A stretch of DNA of 17,171 bases from DAOUAJ01 sp034433615 (GCA_034433615.1 DAOUAJ010000039.1:1-17171), one strand, 5' to 3'. Counted from the stretch's first letter, positions 1 through 7,342 are shown. Made by a program: numbers and translations. The notes: a model not told the origin generated them from the letters alone.

Positions 1-1
1 T

Positions 2-15
2 CCCTCGAGCGAGGG
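2..15. repeat. Short perfect inverted repeat at window start
   Basis: CCCTCG and CGAGGG are separated by two bases. It may be the end of a terminator of a gene lying before the window. Bases 1-130 otherwise show no convincing gene; a second weak stem (GGAGGA / TCCTCC, about 75-94) lies just before the first gene. Confidence 0.25.
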
Positions 16-130
16 TGCCTCGACCTTAGGCCGAGAGAGATGGTAGCACAAGCGTTCCATTTTGTCAAGGAAGGAGGAGGGCGGCTTCCTCCCGTGGGTT
101 TACCTGCGGGTTTCCGCCGCCACAAAATCT

Positions 131-460
131 ATGAACATCGTTCAAGAAGTGGAGAGAATTCTAAGCACGACGACACGCGCAGAAAAAGCTCAGGTGCTTC
201 AGTGGGTTGTGCGTGACCTCGGTGATGCTTTTCCAGGCATTGATAGCAATCCAAATGTGTGTGGCGGTGAGCCGTGTATTGTACGTACCCGTATTCCTGT
301 TTGGGTATTAGTGCAAGCCAAACGATTAGGTATGAGCGAAGCCGACTTGCTCCACAGCTATCCTACCCTACGTGCTGAAGACCTGGTGAATGCCTGGGGA
401 TATTATCGAACGCATCCAGACGAGATCGAGCAACAAATCCGCGAGAACGAGGAAGCCTGA
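131..460 (+). CDS. DUF433 domain protein, probable antitoxin
   Basis: A 109-residue protein. The second half matches the DUF433 pattern: a 'GGEPCIVRTRIPVWVL' segment followed by a helix, 'YPTL' and an acidic C-terminus. DUF433 proteins are small winged-helix-like partners, usually of DUF5615 PIN-like toxins, and are thought to neutralise the toxin and bind their own promoter. The N-terminal 35 residues form an additional predicted helix region. The ATG at 131 is chosen because the longer frame would need a TTG at 62 and adds a non-conserved segment; no clear ribosome site precedes 131, so a leaderless or weakly initiated message is possible. The stop overlaps the next start by one base (TGATG), implying translational coupling. 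Base composition is visibly more A/T-rich than in the formate dehydrogenase genes, suggesting acquisition by transfer. Family call is firm; antitoxin role is inferred from the pairing. Confidence 0.82.
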   Translation: MNIVQEVERILSTTTRAEKAQVLQWVVRDLGDAFPGIDSNPNVCGGEPCIVRTRIPVWVLVQAKRLGMSEADLLHSYPTLRAEDLVNAWGYYRTHPDEIEQQIRENEEA

Positions 461-801
461 TGGCAAGGTTATACTCCAATGAGAACTTTCCGCTTCCCGT
501 TGTCGAAGCACTGCGGCAATTGAAACATGACGTATTGACCGTTCAGGAGACGGGTCAGGCCGGGCAAGCGATGTCGGATGAGGCGGTATTAGCGTTTGCC
601 CTTGCCGAAGGGCGTGCTTTATTGACCATAAACCGCAAGCACTTTGTTCGCTTACATCGAGAAGGGAAAGAGCATTCGGGCATTATTGCCTGTACACTGG
701 ATGTAGATTTTGCAGGGTTAGCGCAGCGGATTCACGAAGCGATTGAGACACAAGGTCGGCTTTCGGGTCAACTCATTCGCATCAATCGCCCTGTGAAGTG
801 A
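460..801 (+). CDS. DUF5615 PIN-like protein, probable toxin
   Basis: A 113-residue protein with the DUF5615 layout: an N-terminal 'SNENFP' strand-helix start where PIN-like proteins carry acidic residues, a helix with 'LRQLKHDVLTV', a 'SDEAVLAFALAEGRALLTINRKHF' region and 'HSGIIACT' in the last third. DUF5615 is related to the PIN/Mut7-C nuclease fold, and members paired with DUF433 behave as type II toxin-antitoxin modules; the RNA target is not known. The expected Asp positions are partly Asn/His here (N at 'INRKHF'), which is common in this branch, so catalysis cannot be assumed. It starts inside the stop codon of the DUF433 gene and the two surely form one operon. Confidence 0.8.
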   Translation: MARLYSNENFPLPVVEALRQLKHDVLTVQETGQAGQAMSDEAVLAFALAEGRALLTINRKHFVRLHREGKEHSGIIACTLDVDFAGLAQRIHEAIETQGRLSGQLIRINRPVK

Positions 802-834
802 AAGGCAAGGCCGTCAATCCCAGCGCGCGATCTT

Positions 835-863
835 TCCCCTTTCCTGCCGCACGGGGGAGGGGA
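835..863 (+). terminator. Possible hairpin after the DUF433/DUF5615 pair
   Basis: TCCCCTTTCC can pair with GGGGAGGGGA, allowing G-T pairs, across a short loop 34 bases after the DUF5615 stop. There is no T-run, so it could act as a message end stabiliser rather than a true intrinsic terminator. Confidence 0.35.
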
Positions 864-880
864 TCACCGCCTGGGTGGAT

Positions 881-900
881 TGGCTGTTCCCGGGCCGTTA
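881..900. repeat. Direct repeat, copy 1 (20 bp)
   Basis: The 16 bases tggctgttcccgggcc, followed by gtta, recur at 1215-1234 followed by gata (19 of 20 identical). The two copies bracket the RelE/ParE remnant, its promoter and its terminator. Confidence 0.7.
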
Positions 901-915
901 ATCTGATCTGCTACC

Positions 916-944
916 TTCACAAGTGACTGTGACTGTGCTATACT
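916..944 (+). promoter_or_regulatory. Sigma70-type extended -10 promoter
   Basis: A -35 box TTCACA (916-921), a 17-base spacer and a -10 box TATACT (939-944) preceded by TG at 936-937. Transcription would start near 951, immediately at the small frame 949-1032 and 80 bases before the toxin remnant at 1034. Spacing and extended -10 are seen directly; activity is inferred. Confidence 0.6.
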
Positions 945-948
945 GGTC

Positions 949-1032
949 ATGCTGATGCCTGCAAGGCAGAATCCCGAGTTAGTATCTTACGCAGTCTCCG
1001 CACAAAATCGGTGTGAAGAAAGACAAGGGTGA
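949..1032 (+). pseudogene. Short frame, possible antitoxin remnant
   Basis: A 27-codon frame (ATG at 949 or 955) placed directly after the promoter and ending one base before the ATG of the RelE/ParE-like remnant. Its position is that of an antitoxin gene, but the peptide is far shorter than any antitoxin and I do not recognise it. It may be leftover sequence of a deleted antitoxin or simply a leader. Confidence 0.25.
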
Positions 1033-1033
1033 A

Positions 1034-1141
1034 ATGATTGGCATCGCATTCACACCTTCTGCCCTCGATGACGTTCGGTGGTTTCGCAAGCATGAGAACC
1101 TCAGGTTTGAGCAAGCAAGCTATATTCAGTTGTTAAAATAG
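1034..1141 (+). pseudogene. Truncated RelE/ParE-family toxin
   Basis: A 35-codon frame that begins 'MIGIAFTPSALDDVRWFRKHE', the typical opening of RelE/ParE-superfamily toxins: first beta strand, then the helix with an aromatic and basic pair. It ends at residue 35 after a short unrelated tail, whereas the family is usually 85-100 residues and carries its catalytic or binding residues in the missing C-terminal sheet. It must be non-functional as a toxin. A fair ribosome site (AAGGGTG, 1025-1031) precedes the ATG. A terminator hairpin follows 14 bases after the stop, so the deletion kept the outer ends of the transcription unit and lost its middle. Confidence 0.55.
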
Positions 1142-1154
1142 TTATGAGGTGCTG

Positions 1155-1194
1155 AACGCCTTCCCGGCCTTTGGGCTGTCGGGGGGCGTTTTCA
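1155..1194 (+). terminator. Intrinsic terminator hairpin
   Basis: AACGCC (1155-1160) pairs with GGCGTT (1185-1190); inside it CCCG/CGGG and GCC/GGC continue the stem with a small bulge. TTTTC follows. It lies downstream of the toxin remnant and upstream of the formate dehydrogenase operon, separating the two. Confidence 0.6.
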
Positions 1195-1214
1195 TTAACC
1201 CATAAGGGGTGAAC

Positions 1215-1234
1215 TGGCTGTTCCCGGGCCGATA
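1215..1234. repeat. Direct repeat, copy 2 (20 bp)
   Basis: Second copy of the repeat at 881-900 (19 of 20 bases identical). It lies 37 bases before the start of the formate dehydrogenase operon, so it could also overlap the operon's control region; no convincing -35/-10 pair was found in 1195-1271. Confidence 0.7.
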
Positions 1235-1271
1235 AGCGAGGGGATGGCTTGCGGAAATGAGAGGAGGCGAC

Positions 1272-2135
1272 ATGGCCGATCGGAGACTTTCGTCACCGGC
1301 TGATCTGGATGACCTGCGGGAGCGCACGTTGGCGTCCCTGGCGAACAGACGGCAGAAAAGCGTGACCCTCGCAGTAGGTATGGGAACATGCGGACGCGCG
1401 GCTGGCGCGAGCGAAACTCTGCAGGCGATCCTGGGTGAGATCAACGCTCTGGGCCTGTCCGATGTCAAGGTGATCCAAACCGGCTGCCTCGGCCTCTGCG
1501 CGTGGGAGCCCATCGTTCAAGTCTGGCCGGGCGAAGGCGAGCAGATGGTCTATAGCCTGGTGACACCGGAACGGGCCCGACACATCGTTCAGGAGCACGT
1601 TATCCTCGGCCGTCCCATCCGTCGCTGGGCTATTCCTCAGGCCAAGGCTCAGCCGGAAGGTCTTCGTGAACCATCAGACGTGGATCTGACTCTCGTAGAC
1701 GATGTCTTAGCACAGCATGGCCGGAAGCCCGATGCGTTGGTGGCTATCCTGACCCAACTGAACCAGACATGGGGTTACCTGCCTTGCAAGGGACTGGTTG
1801 AGCTGGCGAAGAAGATGGGACTGCCAGCCCATAGGGTCTTCGGCTCAGCCAGCTTCTACAGCATGCTCAACCTGACCCCGTTAGGAGAGCACGTGATCCG
1901 ATTCTGCCAGGACGCACCCTGTCACGTGGCTGGCGGTAGGGAGGTCTGGGAAGCGCTGCAGGAGGTGACCGGCCTGCGGTTTGGCCAGACTAGTGCCGAT
2001 GGCCGGTGGACTTTGTTGACGACCAGTTGCCTGGGGCTCTGCGGCGTAGGGCCAGTGCTCCTGGTGGATGACGAGATCTACGGCAACGTGACGCCAGAAC
2101 GGGTGCCGCAGATTCTAGCCGGACATGGGAGGTGA
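1272..2135 (+). CDS. nuoE: NuoE-type [2Fe-2S] subunit of formate dehydrogenase, with extra N-terminal ferredoxin-like domain
   Basis: A 287-residue cytoplasmic electron-transfer subunit. Two modules are visible. Residues about 30-120 are a thioredoxin-like [2Fe-2S] domain of the kind usually found at the N-terminus of NuoF-like subunits: 'GTCGRAAGA' with C40, then 'TGCLGLCAWEP' with C72 and C76, and a 'TPERARHIVQEHVILGRP' end. Only three cysteines are seen, so the fourth ligand is unclear. Residues about 135-287 are a standard NuoE/FdsG/HndA module with ligands C212, C217 (CQDAPC) and C253, C257 (CLGLC). The start at 1272 is preferred over the ATG at 1257 because AGGAGG (1262-1267) sits 4 bases upstream. 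The gene ends 4 bases before the nuoF start. It most likely passes electrons between the flavoprotein and the catalytic subunit. The fusion is unusual because NuoE proteins are normally about 160 residues. Confidence 0.88.
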   Translation: MADRRLSSPADLDDLRERTLASLANRRQKSVTLAVGMGTCGRAAGASETLQAILGEINALGLSDVKVIQTGCLGLCAWEPIVQVWPGEGEQMVYSLVTPERARHIVQEHVILGRPIRRWAIPQAKAQPEGLREPSDVDLTLVDDVLAQHGRKPDALVAILTQLNQTWGYLPCKGLVELAKKMGLPAHRVFGSASFYSMLNLTPLGEHVIRFCQDAPCHVAGGREVWEALQEVTGLRFGQTSADGRWTLLTTSCLGLCGVGPVLLVDDEIYGNVTPERVPQILAGHGR

Positions 2136-2139
2136 GAGA

Positions 2140-3519
2140 ATGAACAAGGCGGACATGGAAGCGCGCCTGGTCCCACTGCCGCCTGTCGAGGACGTTCCCG
2201 TCTTCCAGCAACGGGTTGTACTCCAACGGGCCGGACGAATTGATCCTGAAGCCATCGAAGACTACATTGCCCACGACGGCTACGCGGCGCTGAGCAAGGC
2301 ACTGAGCAAAATGACGCCAGCCCAGATTGTCGAGGAGGTGAAGTCCTCGGGGCTGATGGGCCGGGGGGGCGCAGCGTTTCCCACCGGCCTCAAAATGCAA
2401 CTGGTTGCCGGAGCCAAGGGCACGCCAAAGTATGTCCTCGGCAATGCCGACGAGAGCGAACCGGGCACCTTCAAGGATCGTCTTATCCTGGAGGGTGACC
2501 CCCACTCTGTTCTGGAAGCGATGGCTATCGCCGGCTACGCTGTCGGCGCCCATGAGGGGTACATCTATGTCCGAGGGGAGTATGGTCTGGCCTGGCAACG
2601 CCTGCGGAAGGCGATTCGGCAGGCGGAACAGAACGGATTGCTGGGCGAGCGGATCCTGGGCACTGATTTCTCATTCTTCATTCATCTCCACAGAGGGGCG
2701 GGGGCCTACATCTGCGGCGAGGAGACAGCCCTTATCGAGTCTCTGGAAGGTAAGCGAGGGGAACCACGCTTGCGCCCCCCTTACCCTACCACTTATGGCC
2801 TGTGGGGGCAGCCTACCCTGGTGCAAAACGTGGAGACGCTAGCTAACATCCCTCCCATCGCCCTGAACGGTGCAGGTTGGTTCCGACAACTGGGTACCGA
2901 AGATTGTCCTGGCACCAAGCTCTACTGTCTTCTGGGCGATGTGAACGCGCCTGGGGTGGTGGAGATACCGATGGGGGTGACGCTGCGAGAGATGATCCAA
3001 TGCTATGGCAGGGGGATGAGGGGAGGCACGCGGTTCAAGCTGGCCCAGACGGGCGGTTCGGCCGGCACGATCGTAGATGCCAGCTTTCTCGACGTGCCGC
3101 TGACCTACCCGGCCTTGCGAAAGGCCGGCGGTTCGCTGGGCTCGGGGGCGCTCCTCATCGGCGGCGAGGAGACCTGCGCGGTGGATCTGGTACGTGTGAC
3201 GCTACGCTTCTTCAAGACAGAATCCTGCGGCAAGTGCGTTCCCTGTCGGCTGGGGACAGTGCGAGCCTATGAACTGCTGGAACGATTGAGCCAAGGGGAC
3301 GGTCAGGGCGATGATCTGGAGAGGTTAAACCGGATCGCCACCTACATGGCAACCGCCTCTTTTTGTGGTCTGGGCCAGACGGCGGCTGTCCCGATCCTGA
3401 CCGGACTGCAACGCTTCCGGGAGGAGTTCGAGGCTCACGTCGTGGAACGAAGCTGCCCAACGGGGGTATGCGGTAGAATCGGGATGGGAGCTTTGAAACA
3501 GGGAGGGGCTGCAGCATGA
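2140..3519 (+). CDS. nuoF: NuoF-type NAD(P)- and FMN-binding flavoprotein subunit of formate dehydrogenase
   Basis: A 459-residue diaphorase subunit that exchanges electrons between NAD(P)(H), FMN and Fe-S clusters. Visible motifs: 'GLMGRGGAAFPTGLK' (about 71-85, glycine-rich nucleotide site), 'NADESEPGTFKDR' (about 102-114, FMN site), 'GAGAYICGEETAL' (about 186-198), and the N3-type [4Fe-4S] ligands C363, C366, C369 (CGKCVPC) with C409 (SFCGLGQ). It ends shortly after 'CPTGVCG' and lacks the two-cluster ferredoxin tail of bifurcating HydB/HndC proteins; it also lacks their N-terminal thioredoxin-like domain, which is present on the preceding NuoE-type protein instead. The start at 2140 has GGAGG at 2128-2132 (7-base spacing); an ATG at 2125 overlaps the previous gene and is less likely. 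The stop overlaps the next start (ATGA). Layout resembles FdsB of soluble NAD-linked formate dehydrogenases. Confidence 0.92.
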   Translation: MNKADMEARLVPLPPVEDVPVFQQRVVLQRAGRIDPEAIEDYIAHDGYAALSKALSKMTPAQIVEEVKSSGLMGRGGAAFPTGLKMQLVAGAKGTPKYVLGNADESEPGTFKDRLILEGDPHSVLEAMAIAGYAVGAHEGYIYVRGEYGLAWQRLRKAIRQAEQNGLLGERILGTDFSFFIHLHRGAGAYICGEETALIESLEGKRGEPRLRPPYPTTYGLWGQPTLVQNVETLANIPPIALNGAGWFRQLGTEDCPGTKLYCLLGDVNAPGVVEIPMGVTLREMIQCYGRGMRGGTRFKLAQTGGSAGTIVDASFLDVPLTYPALRKAGGSLGSGALLIGGEETCAVDLVRVTLRFFKTESCGKCVPCRLGTVRAYELLERLSQGDGQGDDLERLNRIATYMATASFCGLGQTAAVPILTGLQRFREEFEAHVVERSCPTGVCGRIGMGALKQGGAAA

Positions 3520-6302
3520 AACAGGTAACGCTGACCATCAATGGACAGAAGGTTGAGGCCCCTGAGGAGAGCACCGTCCTGGAGGCAGCCAGGGCAGCCG
3601 GCATCACCATCCCGACCCTTTGCTACCACAAGGATCTGACGCCGGTAGGGCTCTGCCGACTGTGCGTCGTCGAGGTCGAGGGGAGCCGCCTGCTCCAGGC
3701 CGCTTGCACACTTCCTGTGGCCGACGGGATGGTTGTCCATACCGAGTCCCCCACCGCCGTCGAGGCTCGCAAGTTCGTTCTGGAGATGCTCCTCTCCGAC
3801 CATCCTAATGAGTGTATGATCTGCGAGAAAAACGGTGACTGCGAGCTCCAGCGTTGGGTGTACCATTACCAGGTGCCCTGGCCAGAACACGGCGGAGCTC
3901 GCCATCGCTACCTGGTGGACTCCGACCCCAACCCTGTCATCTCCGTGGACCTGAACAAGTGCATCCTCTGCGGGCGCTGCGTGCGGGCCTGCGCCGAAAT
4001 CCAGGGACGAGATGTCTGGGGCTTCGGTTACCGGGGCTTCGAGACCCGGCTGAGCGCAGGCGCCGATCAGCCGATGCTGGAGGCCCGCTGCGAGAGCTGT
4101 GGCCAATGCGTCGCTTACTGCCCCACCGCTGCCCTCTTCGACAAGATGTCCCTGGGCTGGGGCCGCATTTACCAGCAGAAACAGGTAGTGACCACCTGCT
4201 CCTATTGCGGTGTCGGCTGCCAGCTCGTCCTGAATGTGCGGGACAACCGGATCACCCGCGTCACCAGTCACTTCGATGCTCTGGTCAACGGGGCTGCCCT
4301 CTGTGTCAAGGGGCGCTATGGCTACGACTACGTCCATCATCCGGAGCGGCTGACCAGCCCTCTGGTGCGGGCCAGGTGGCTGCCGGCTGAGGGCCGTCCC
4401 CAGGGCGCGGGCGATGAGGACTTCGTAGAGACAGACTGGGAGACCGCTCTGGACATCGTAGCCCACCAGCTCGCTGAAGTGAAGCGGACCTACGGCGGGG
4501 ATGCCACCGCCATCCTCACCTCGGCCAAGTGTACTAACGAAGAAAACTACCTGATGCAAAAACTGGCCCGCCAGGTGCTGGGCACCAACAACGTGGACCA
4601 CTGTGCCCGGCTCTGCCACAGCTCTACCGTCGCTGGCCTGGCCATGGCCTTCGGCTCCGGGGCGATGTCTAACAGCATGCGCGACGTGGCTCAAGAGGCT
4701 CGCGCCTATTTGGTCATCGGTTCCAACACCACGGAGCAACATCCCGTCTTCGGCATCCAGCTCCGGCAGGCAGTGCGTCAGCGGGGAGCCAAGCTGGTCG
4801 TCGCCGACCCCCGCCGGATTGACCTGACGGAGTATGCCACGCTACATCTGCGGCAGCGACCTGGCACCGACATCGCCCTCATCAACGGGTTAATGTACGT
4901 CATCCTGCGCGATGGATTGGAGGATCGGGAGTTCATCGAAACAAGGACGGAGAACTTCGAGGCCTTCAAAGAGGTAGTGATGCATTATCCGCCGAAGCGG
5001 GTGGCCGAGATCACCGGTGTGCCGGCTGAGGACATCGAGAAGGCGGCCCACATCCTGGCCGAGAACAAACCGATGGCCGTCATCTGGAGCATGGGGATTA
5101 CCCAGCACACTCACGGCGTCCAGAACGTCCTCTCGTTGGCCAACCTGCAGATGTTGCTGGGAAACATGGGCGTGCCTGGAGGCGGTGTTAACCCATTGCG
5201 GGGCCAGAACAACGTCCAGGGGGCTTGCGACGTTGGCGGCTTACCCAACGTCTATCCCGGCTACCAAAACGTTGCCGATCCTGCCGTCAAAGAGAAGTTC
5301 GAGCGGCTGTGGGGGGGGCCGCTGTCTGACCGGGTCGGACTTACCGTCGTGGAAATCATAGACGCCTTTGGTCGGGGGGAGATCAAAGCGCTCTACATCC
5401 TGGCCGAGAACCCGGTTGTCACGGATCCAGATGTAGGCCACGTGCGGGAGTGCCTGGAGCGAGGCGGATTCCTGGTCGTCCAGGACATCTTCCTGACAGA
5501 GACGGGGAAGTACGCCGACGTGATGTTGCCCGGCGTCAGCTTCGCCGAGAAGGACGGCACTTATACCAACACCGAGCGCCGCGTCCAGTTAGTGCGCCAG
5601 GCGATCCAGCCCCATCCTAACACCCGCCAGGATTGGTGGATCACGACAGAGATCGCTAAACGGATCATCGCCCACAGCAAGATGGCGTTGGACCCCAATG
5701 CGCCCTACGCCGGCTGGAACTATAATCATCCAGCGCAGATCATGGAGGAGCTGGCTGCCACCGCGCCCATCTACGCTGGCATTCGCCATGAGCGGCTGGC
5801 TCCCAATGGGCTCCAGTGGCCGGTACGGAGTCTGGACCATGCGGGAACACCCATCCTGCATGTGGGGAAGTTCACGCGAGGGAAGGGGCTTTTCGTCCCT
5901 TGCGAGCACCTGGAGCCAGCCGAAGCCCCTGATGAGAGCTATCCCTTCCTGATGACTACGGGCCGGGTGGTCTACCACTGGCACAGCGGCGAGATGACAC
6001 GGCGAGCGCGAGGGCTATCGGCCCTTTACCCCCAGCCATTAGTCGAGATTAGCCTGGAGGATGCCCAGCGGCTGGGGATCGCCGACGGCAGTCTGGTCCG
6101 ACTTACATCTCGGCGGGGGGAGATCGTGGCCCCAGCGCAGGTGACGGAACGGGTCTATCCGGGGCTGGTCTTCACCACCTTCCACTTCCCGGCGGAGGCG
6201 GCCAACTGGCTCACCAGCGCCGAGCACCTGGACCCGCTAGCCAAGATCCCCGAGTACAAAGTGTGCGCCGTCGCCATCGAGCGGGTGGACGGCCGGGACT
6301 GA
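3516..6302 (+). CDS. fdhF: NAD(P)-linked formate dehydrogenase catalytic subunit (NuoG-like N-terminus fused to FdhA), Cys type
   Basis: A 928-residue Mo/W-bis-MGD enzyme that oxidises formate or reduces CO2. Order of domains: [2Fe-2S] plant-type domain with C36, C47, C50, C64; a NuoG-type His-Cys cluster with H96, C100, C103, C109; a two-[4Fe-4S] domain with C149, C152, C155, C159 and C192, C195, C198, C202; then the FdhA core opening with [4Fe-4S] ligands C228, C231, C235, C263. The active-site motif is 'HCARLCHSSTVAGL': C367 takes the place of selenocysteine and is followed by the conserved H368. Further markers are 'GNMGVPGGGVNPLRGQNN' and the C-terminal dinucleotide-binding domain from about residue 805 ('TTGRVVYHWHSGEMT'). 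The start overlaps the nuoF stop (ATGA) and has GGAGGGG at 3502-3508. With nuoE and nuoF this is an FdsGBA-type soluble complex. No fdhD or FdsC/FdsD-like sulfurtransferase/maturation gene is in the window. An eight-G run lies at 5311-5318. Confidence 0.95.
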   Translation: MKQVTLTINGQKVEAPEESTVLEAARAAGITIPTLCYHKDLTPVGLCRLCVVEVEGSRLLQAACTLPVADGMVVHTESPTAVEARKFVLEMLLSDHPNECMICEKNGDCELQRWVYHYQVPWPEHGGARHRYLVDSDPNPVISVDLNKCILCGRCVRACAEIQGRDVWGFGYRGFETRLSAGADQPMLEARCESCGQCVAYCPTAALFDKMSLGWGRIYQQKQVVTTCSYCGVGCQLVLNVRDNRITRVTSHFDALVNGAALCVKGRYGYDYVHHPERLTSPLVRARWLPAEGRPQGAGDEDFVETDWETALDIVAHQLAEVKRTYGGDATAILTSAKCTNEENYLMQKLARQVLGTNNVDHCARLCHSSTVAGLAMAFGSGAMSNSMRDVAQEARAYLVIGSNTTEQHPVFGIQLRQAVRQRGAKLVVADPRRIDLTEYATLHLRQRPGTDIALINGLMYVILRDGLEDREFIETRTENFEAFKEVVMHYPPKRVAEITGVPAEDIEKAAHILAENKPMAVIWSMGITQHTHGVQNVLSLANLQMLLGNMGVPGGGVNPLRGQNNVQGACDVGGLPNVYPGYQNVADPAVKEKFERLWGGPLSDRVGLTVVEIIDAFGRGEIKALYILAENPVVTDPDVGHVRECLERGGFLVVQDIFLTETGKYADVMLPGVSFAEKDGTYTNTERRVQLVRQAIQPHPNTRQDWWITTEIAKRIIAHSKMALDPNAPYAGWNYNHPAQIMEELAATAPIYAGIRHERLAPNGLQWPVRSLDHAGTPILHVGKFTRGKGLFVPCEHLEPAEAPDESYPFLMTTGRVVYHWHSGEMTRRARGLSALYPQPLVEISLEDAQRLGIADGSLVRLTSRRGEIVAPAQVTERVYPGLVFTTFHFPAEAANWLTSAEHLDPLAKIPEYKVCAVAIERVDGRD

Positions 6303-6324
6303 TAGAAACGCGAGGAGAGTTTAC

Positions 6325-7317
6325 ATGAGCGGAATGACCAAACGGGAACGGCTGGAGGCCACCTTTCGCGGTCAGCCGGTAGACCGCGTGGCGGTGGCCT
6401 TGTGGCGACACTGGCCGGTAGATGATCAGCGCGCCGAAGACCTGGCCCGCTCCACCGTCGCCTTCCAGCGCGAGTTCGACTTCGACTTCATCAAGGTGAC
6501 CCCCTCCAGCGACTTTTGCCTGGAGGATTGGGGGACGGAGAGCGTATGGCTAGGTGAAGATGAGGGGACGCGCAAGTACGTTCGGCATCCGGTGCATCAG
6601 CCGGCCGACTGGGAGAAGTTGCCTGTCCTCGATCCAACTCAAGGTGGACTGGGCCGCCAGGTGCGCTGTCTGCAATTGATCGGCCAGGCAGTAGGCCAGG
6701 AGGTGCCCTTCATCCAGACGATCTTCAGCCCTCTGGCCCAGGCCAAGAACCTGGCGGGCGATCGCCTCTTGGTCCACATGCGCCAGTATCCGGACGCCTT
6801 CCACTCTGGCCTGGAGACCATCACCCGATCTACCATCCGCTTCATTGAGGCCATCAAACCTACCGGTGTGGCGGGCATCTTCTACGCCGTGCAACATGCC
6901 TCCTATCAGTTGCTCAGCGAGCAGGAATACCGGGTTTTTGGTCGGCCGTACGATCTCAGAGTGTTGGAAGCTGCGCAAGATTGCTGGTTCAACCTGGTGC
7001 ACCTGCACGGCACTGACGTGATGTTTGATCTATTCCGGGACTACCCAGTGCAGGCCATCAACTGGCACGATCAGGAGACGCCACCCTCGCTGCGCGAGGC
7101 ATTGGGCCGCTTCCCGGGCGCAGTGCTCGGCGGGCTGAGCCGTCTGGACACCATGGTGCGCGGGGACCCAGACGAAGTGATCGCCCAGGCGCGAGCGGCC
7201 ATCAGCCAGACGGGAGGGATGCGGTTCATCCTGGGCACCGGGTGTGTCGTGCCCATCGTGGCGCCGGTGGCTAATATCCGGGCGGCCCGGCAGGGGGTGG
7301 AGCGCTCAGGTTCATGA
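6325..7317 (+). CDS. Uroporphyrinogen decarboxylase (UroD)-family protein, possible C1/corrinoid methyltransferase
   Basis: A 330-residue (beta/alpha)8-barrel family protein. The opening 'TKRERLEATFRGQPVDRV' is the usual start of UroD/MtaA-like proteins, and the end has 'HLHGTDVMFDL', 'INWHDQET', 'VLGGLSR', 'GDPDEVIAQARAAI' and 'GTGCVVPIVAPVANIRA'. In MtaA/CmuA-type methyltransferases zinc is bound by H-x-C and a late Cys; here the first pair is H226/H228, with C307 as the late Cys, so the site would be His-His-Cys. True HemE substrate-binding arginines are not evident, so haem synthesis is unlikely. The start at 6325 has GAGGAG at 6312-6317. It follows fdhF by 22 bases on the same strand and is probably co-transcribed, which suggests a one-carbon role, but the substrate is unknown. 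Family call firm, function inferred. Confidence 0.82.
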   Translation: MSGMTKRERLEATFRGQPVDRVAVALWRHWPVDDQRAEDLARSTVAFQREFDFDFIKVTPSSDFCLEDWGTESVWLGEDEGTRKYVRHPVHQPADWEKLPVLDPTQGGLGRQVRCLQLIGQAVGQEVPFIQTIFSPLAQAKNLAGDRLLVHMRQYPDAFHSGLETITRSTIRFIEAIKPTGVAGIFYAVQHASYQLLSEQEYRVFGRPYDLRVLEAAQDCWFNLVHLHGTDVMFDLFRDYPVQAINWHDQETPPSLREALGRFPGAVLGGLSRLDTMVRGDPDEVIAQARAAISQTGGMRFILGTGCVVPIVAPVANIRAARQGVERSGS

Positions 7318-7320
7318 AAA

Positions 7321-7342
7321 TGTCATTCCGAGCGGAGTGACA
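7321..7342. repeat. Imperfect palindromic intergenic repeat
   Basis: TGTCATTCCG and CGGAGTGACA form a 10-bp stem (one G-T pair) around AG. It lies 3 bases after the UroD-family stop and ends on the first base of an ATG at 7342. Sequences of the 'TGTCATTCCGAGCG' kind are familiar to me as dispersed intergenic repeats in several bacterial phyla; only one copy is in this window. It may work as a processing or termination structure between the operon and the Nudix gene. Confidence 0.5.

Noticed and set aside
1990..2598. Minus-strand frame of 202 codons
   Set aside because: Opposite the conserved end of nuoE and start of nuoF; no motif or ribosome site.
3435..4742. Long minus-strand open frame (435 codons)
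   Set aside because: It lies opposite the strongly conserved nuoF/fdhF coding sequence; its protein is low in recognisable motifs and it arises from the G+C-rich codon pattern of the real genes.
5311..5318. Frameshift in the formate dehydrogenase gene at the G run
   Set aside because: Conserved sequence continues in the same frame on both sides, so no frameshift is present in this sequence.
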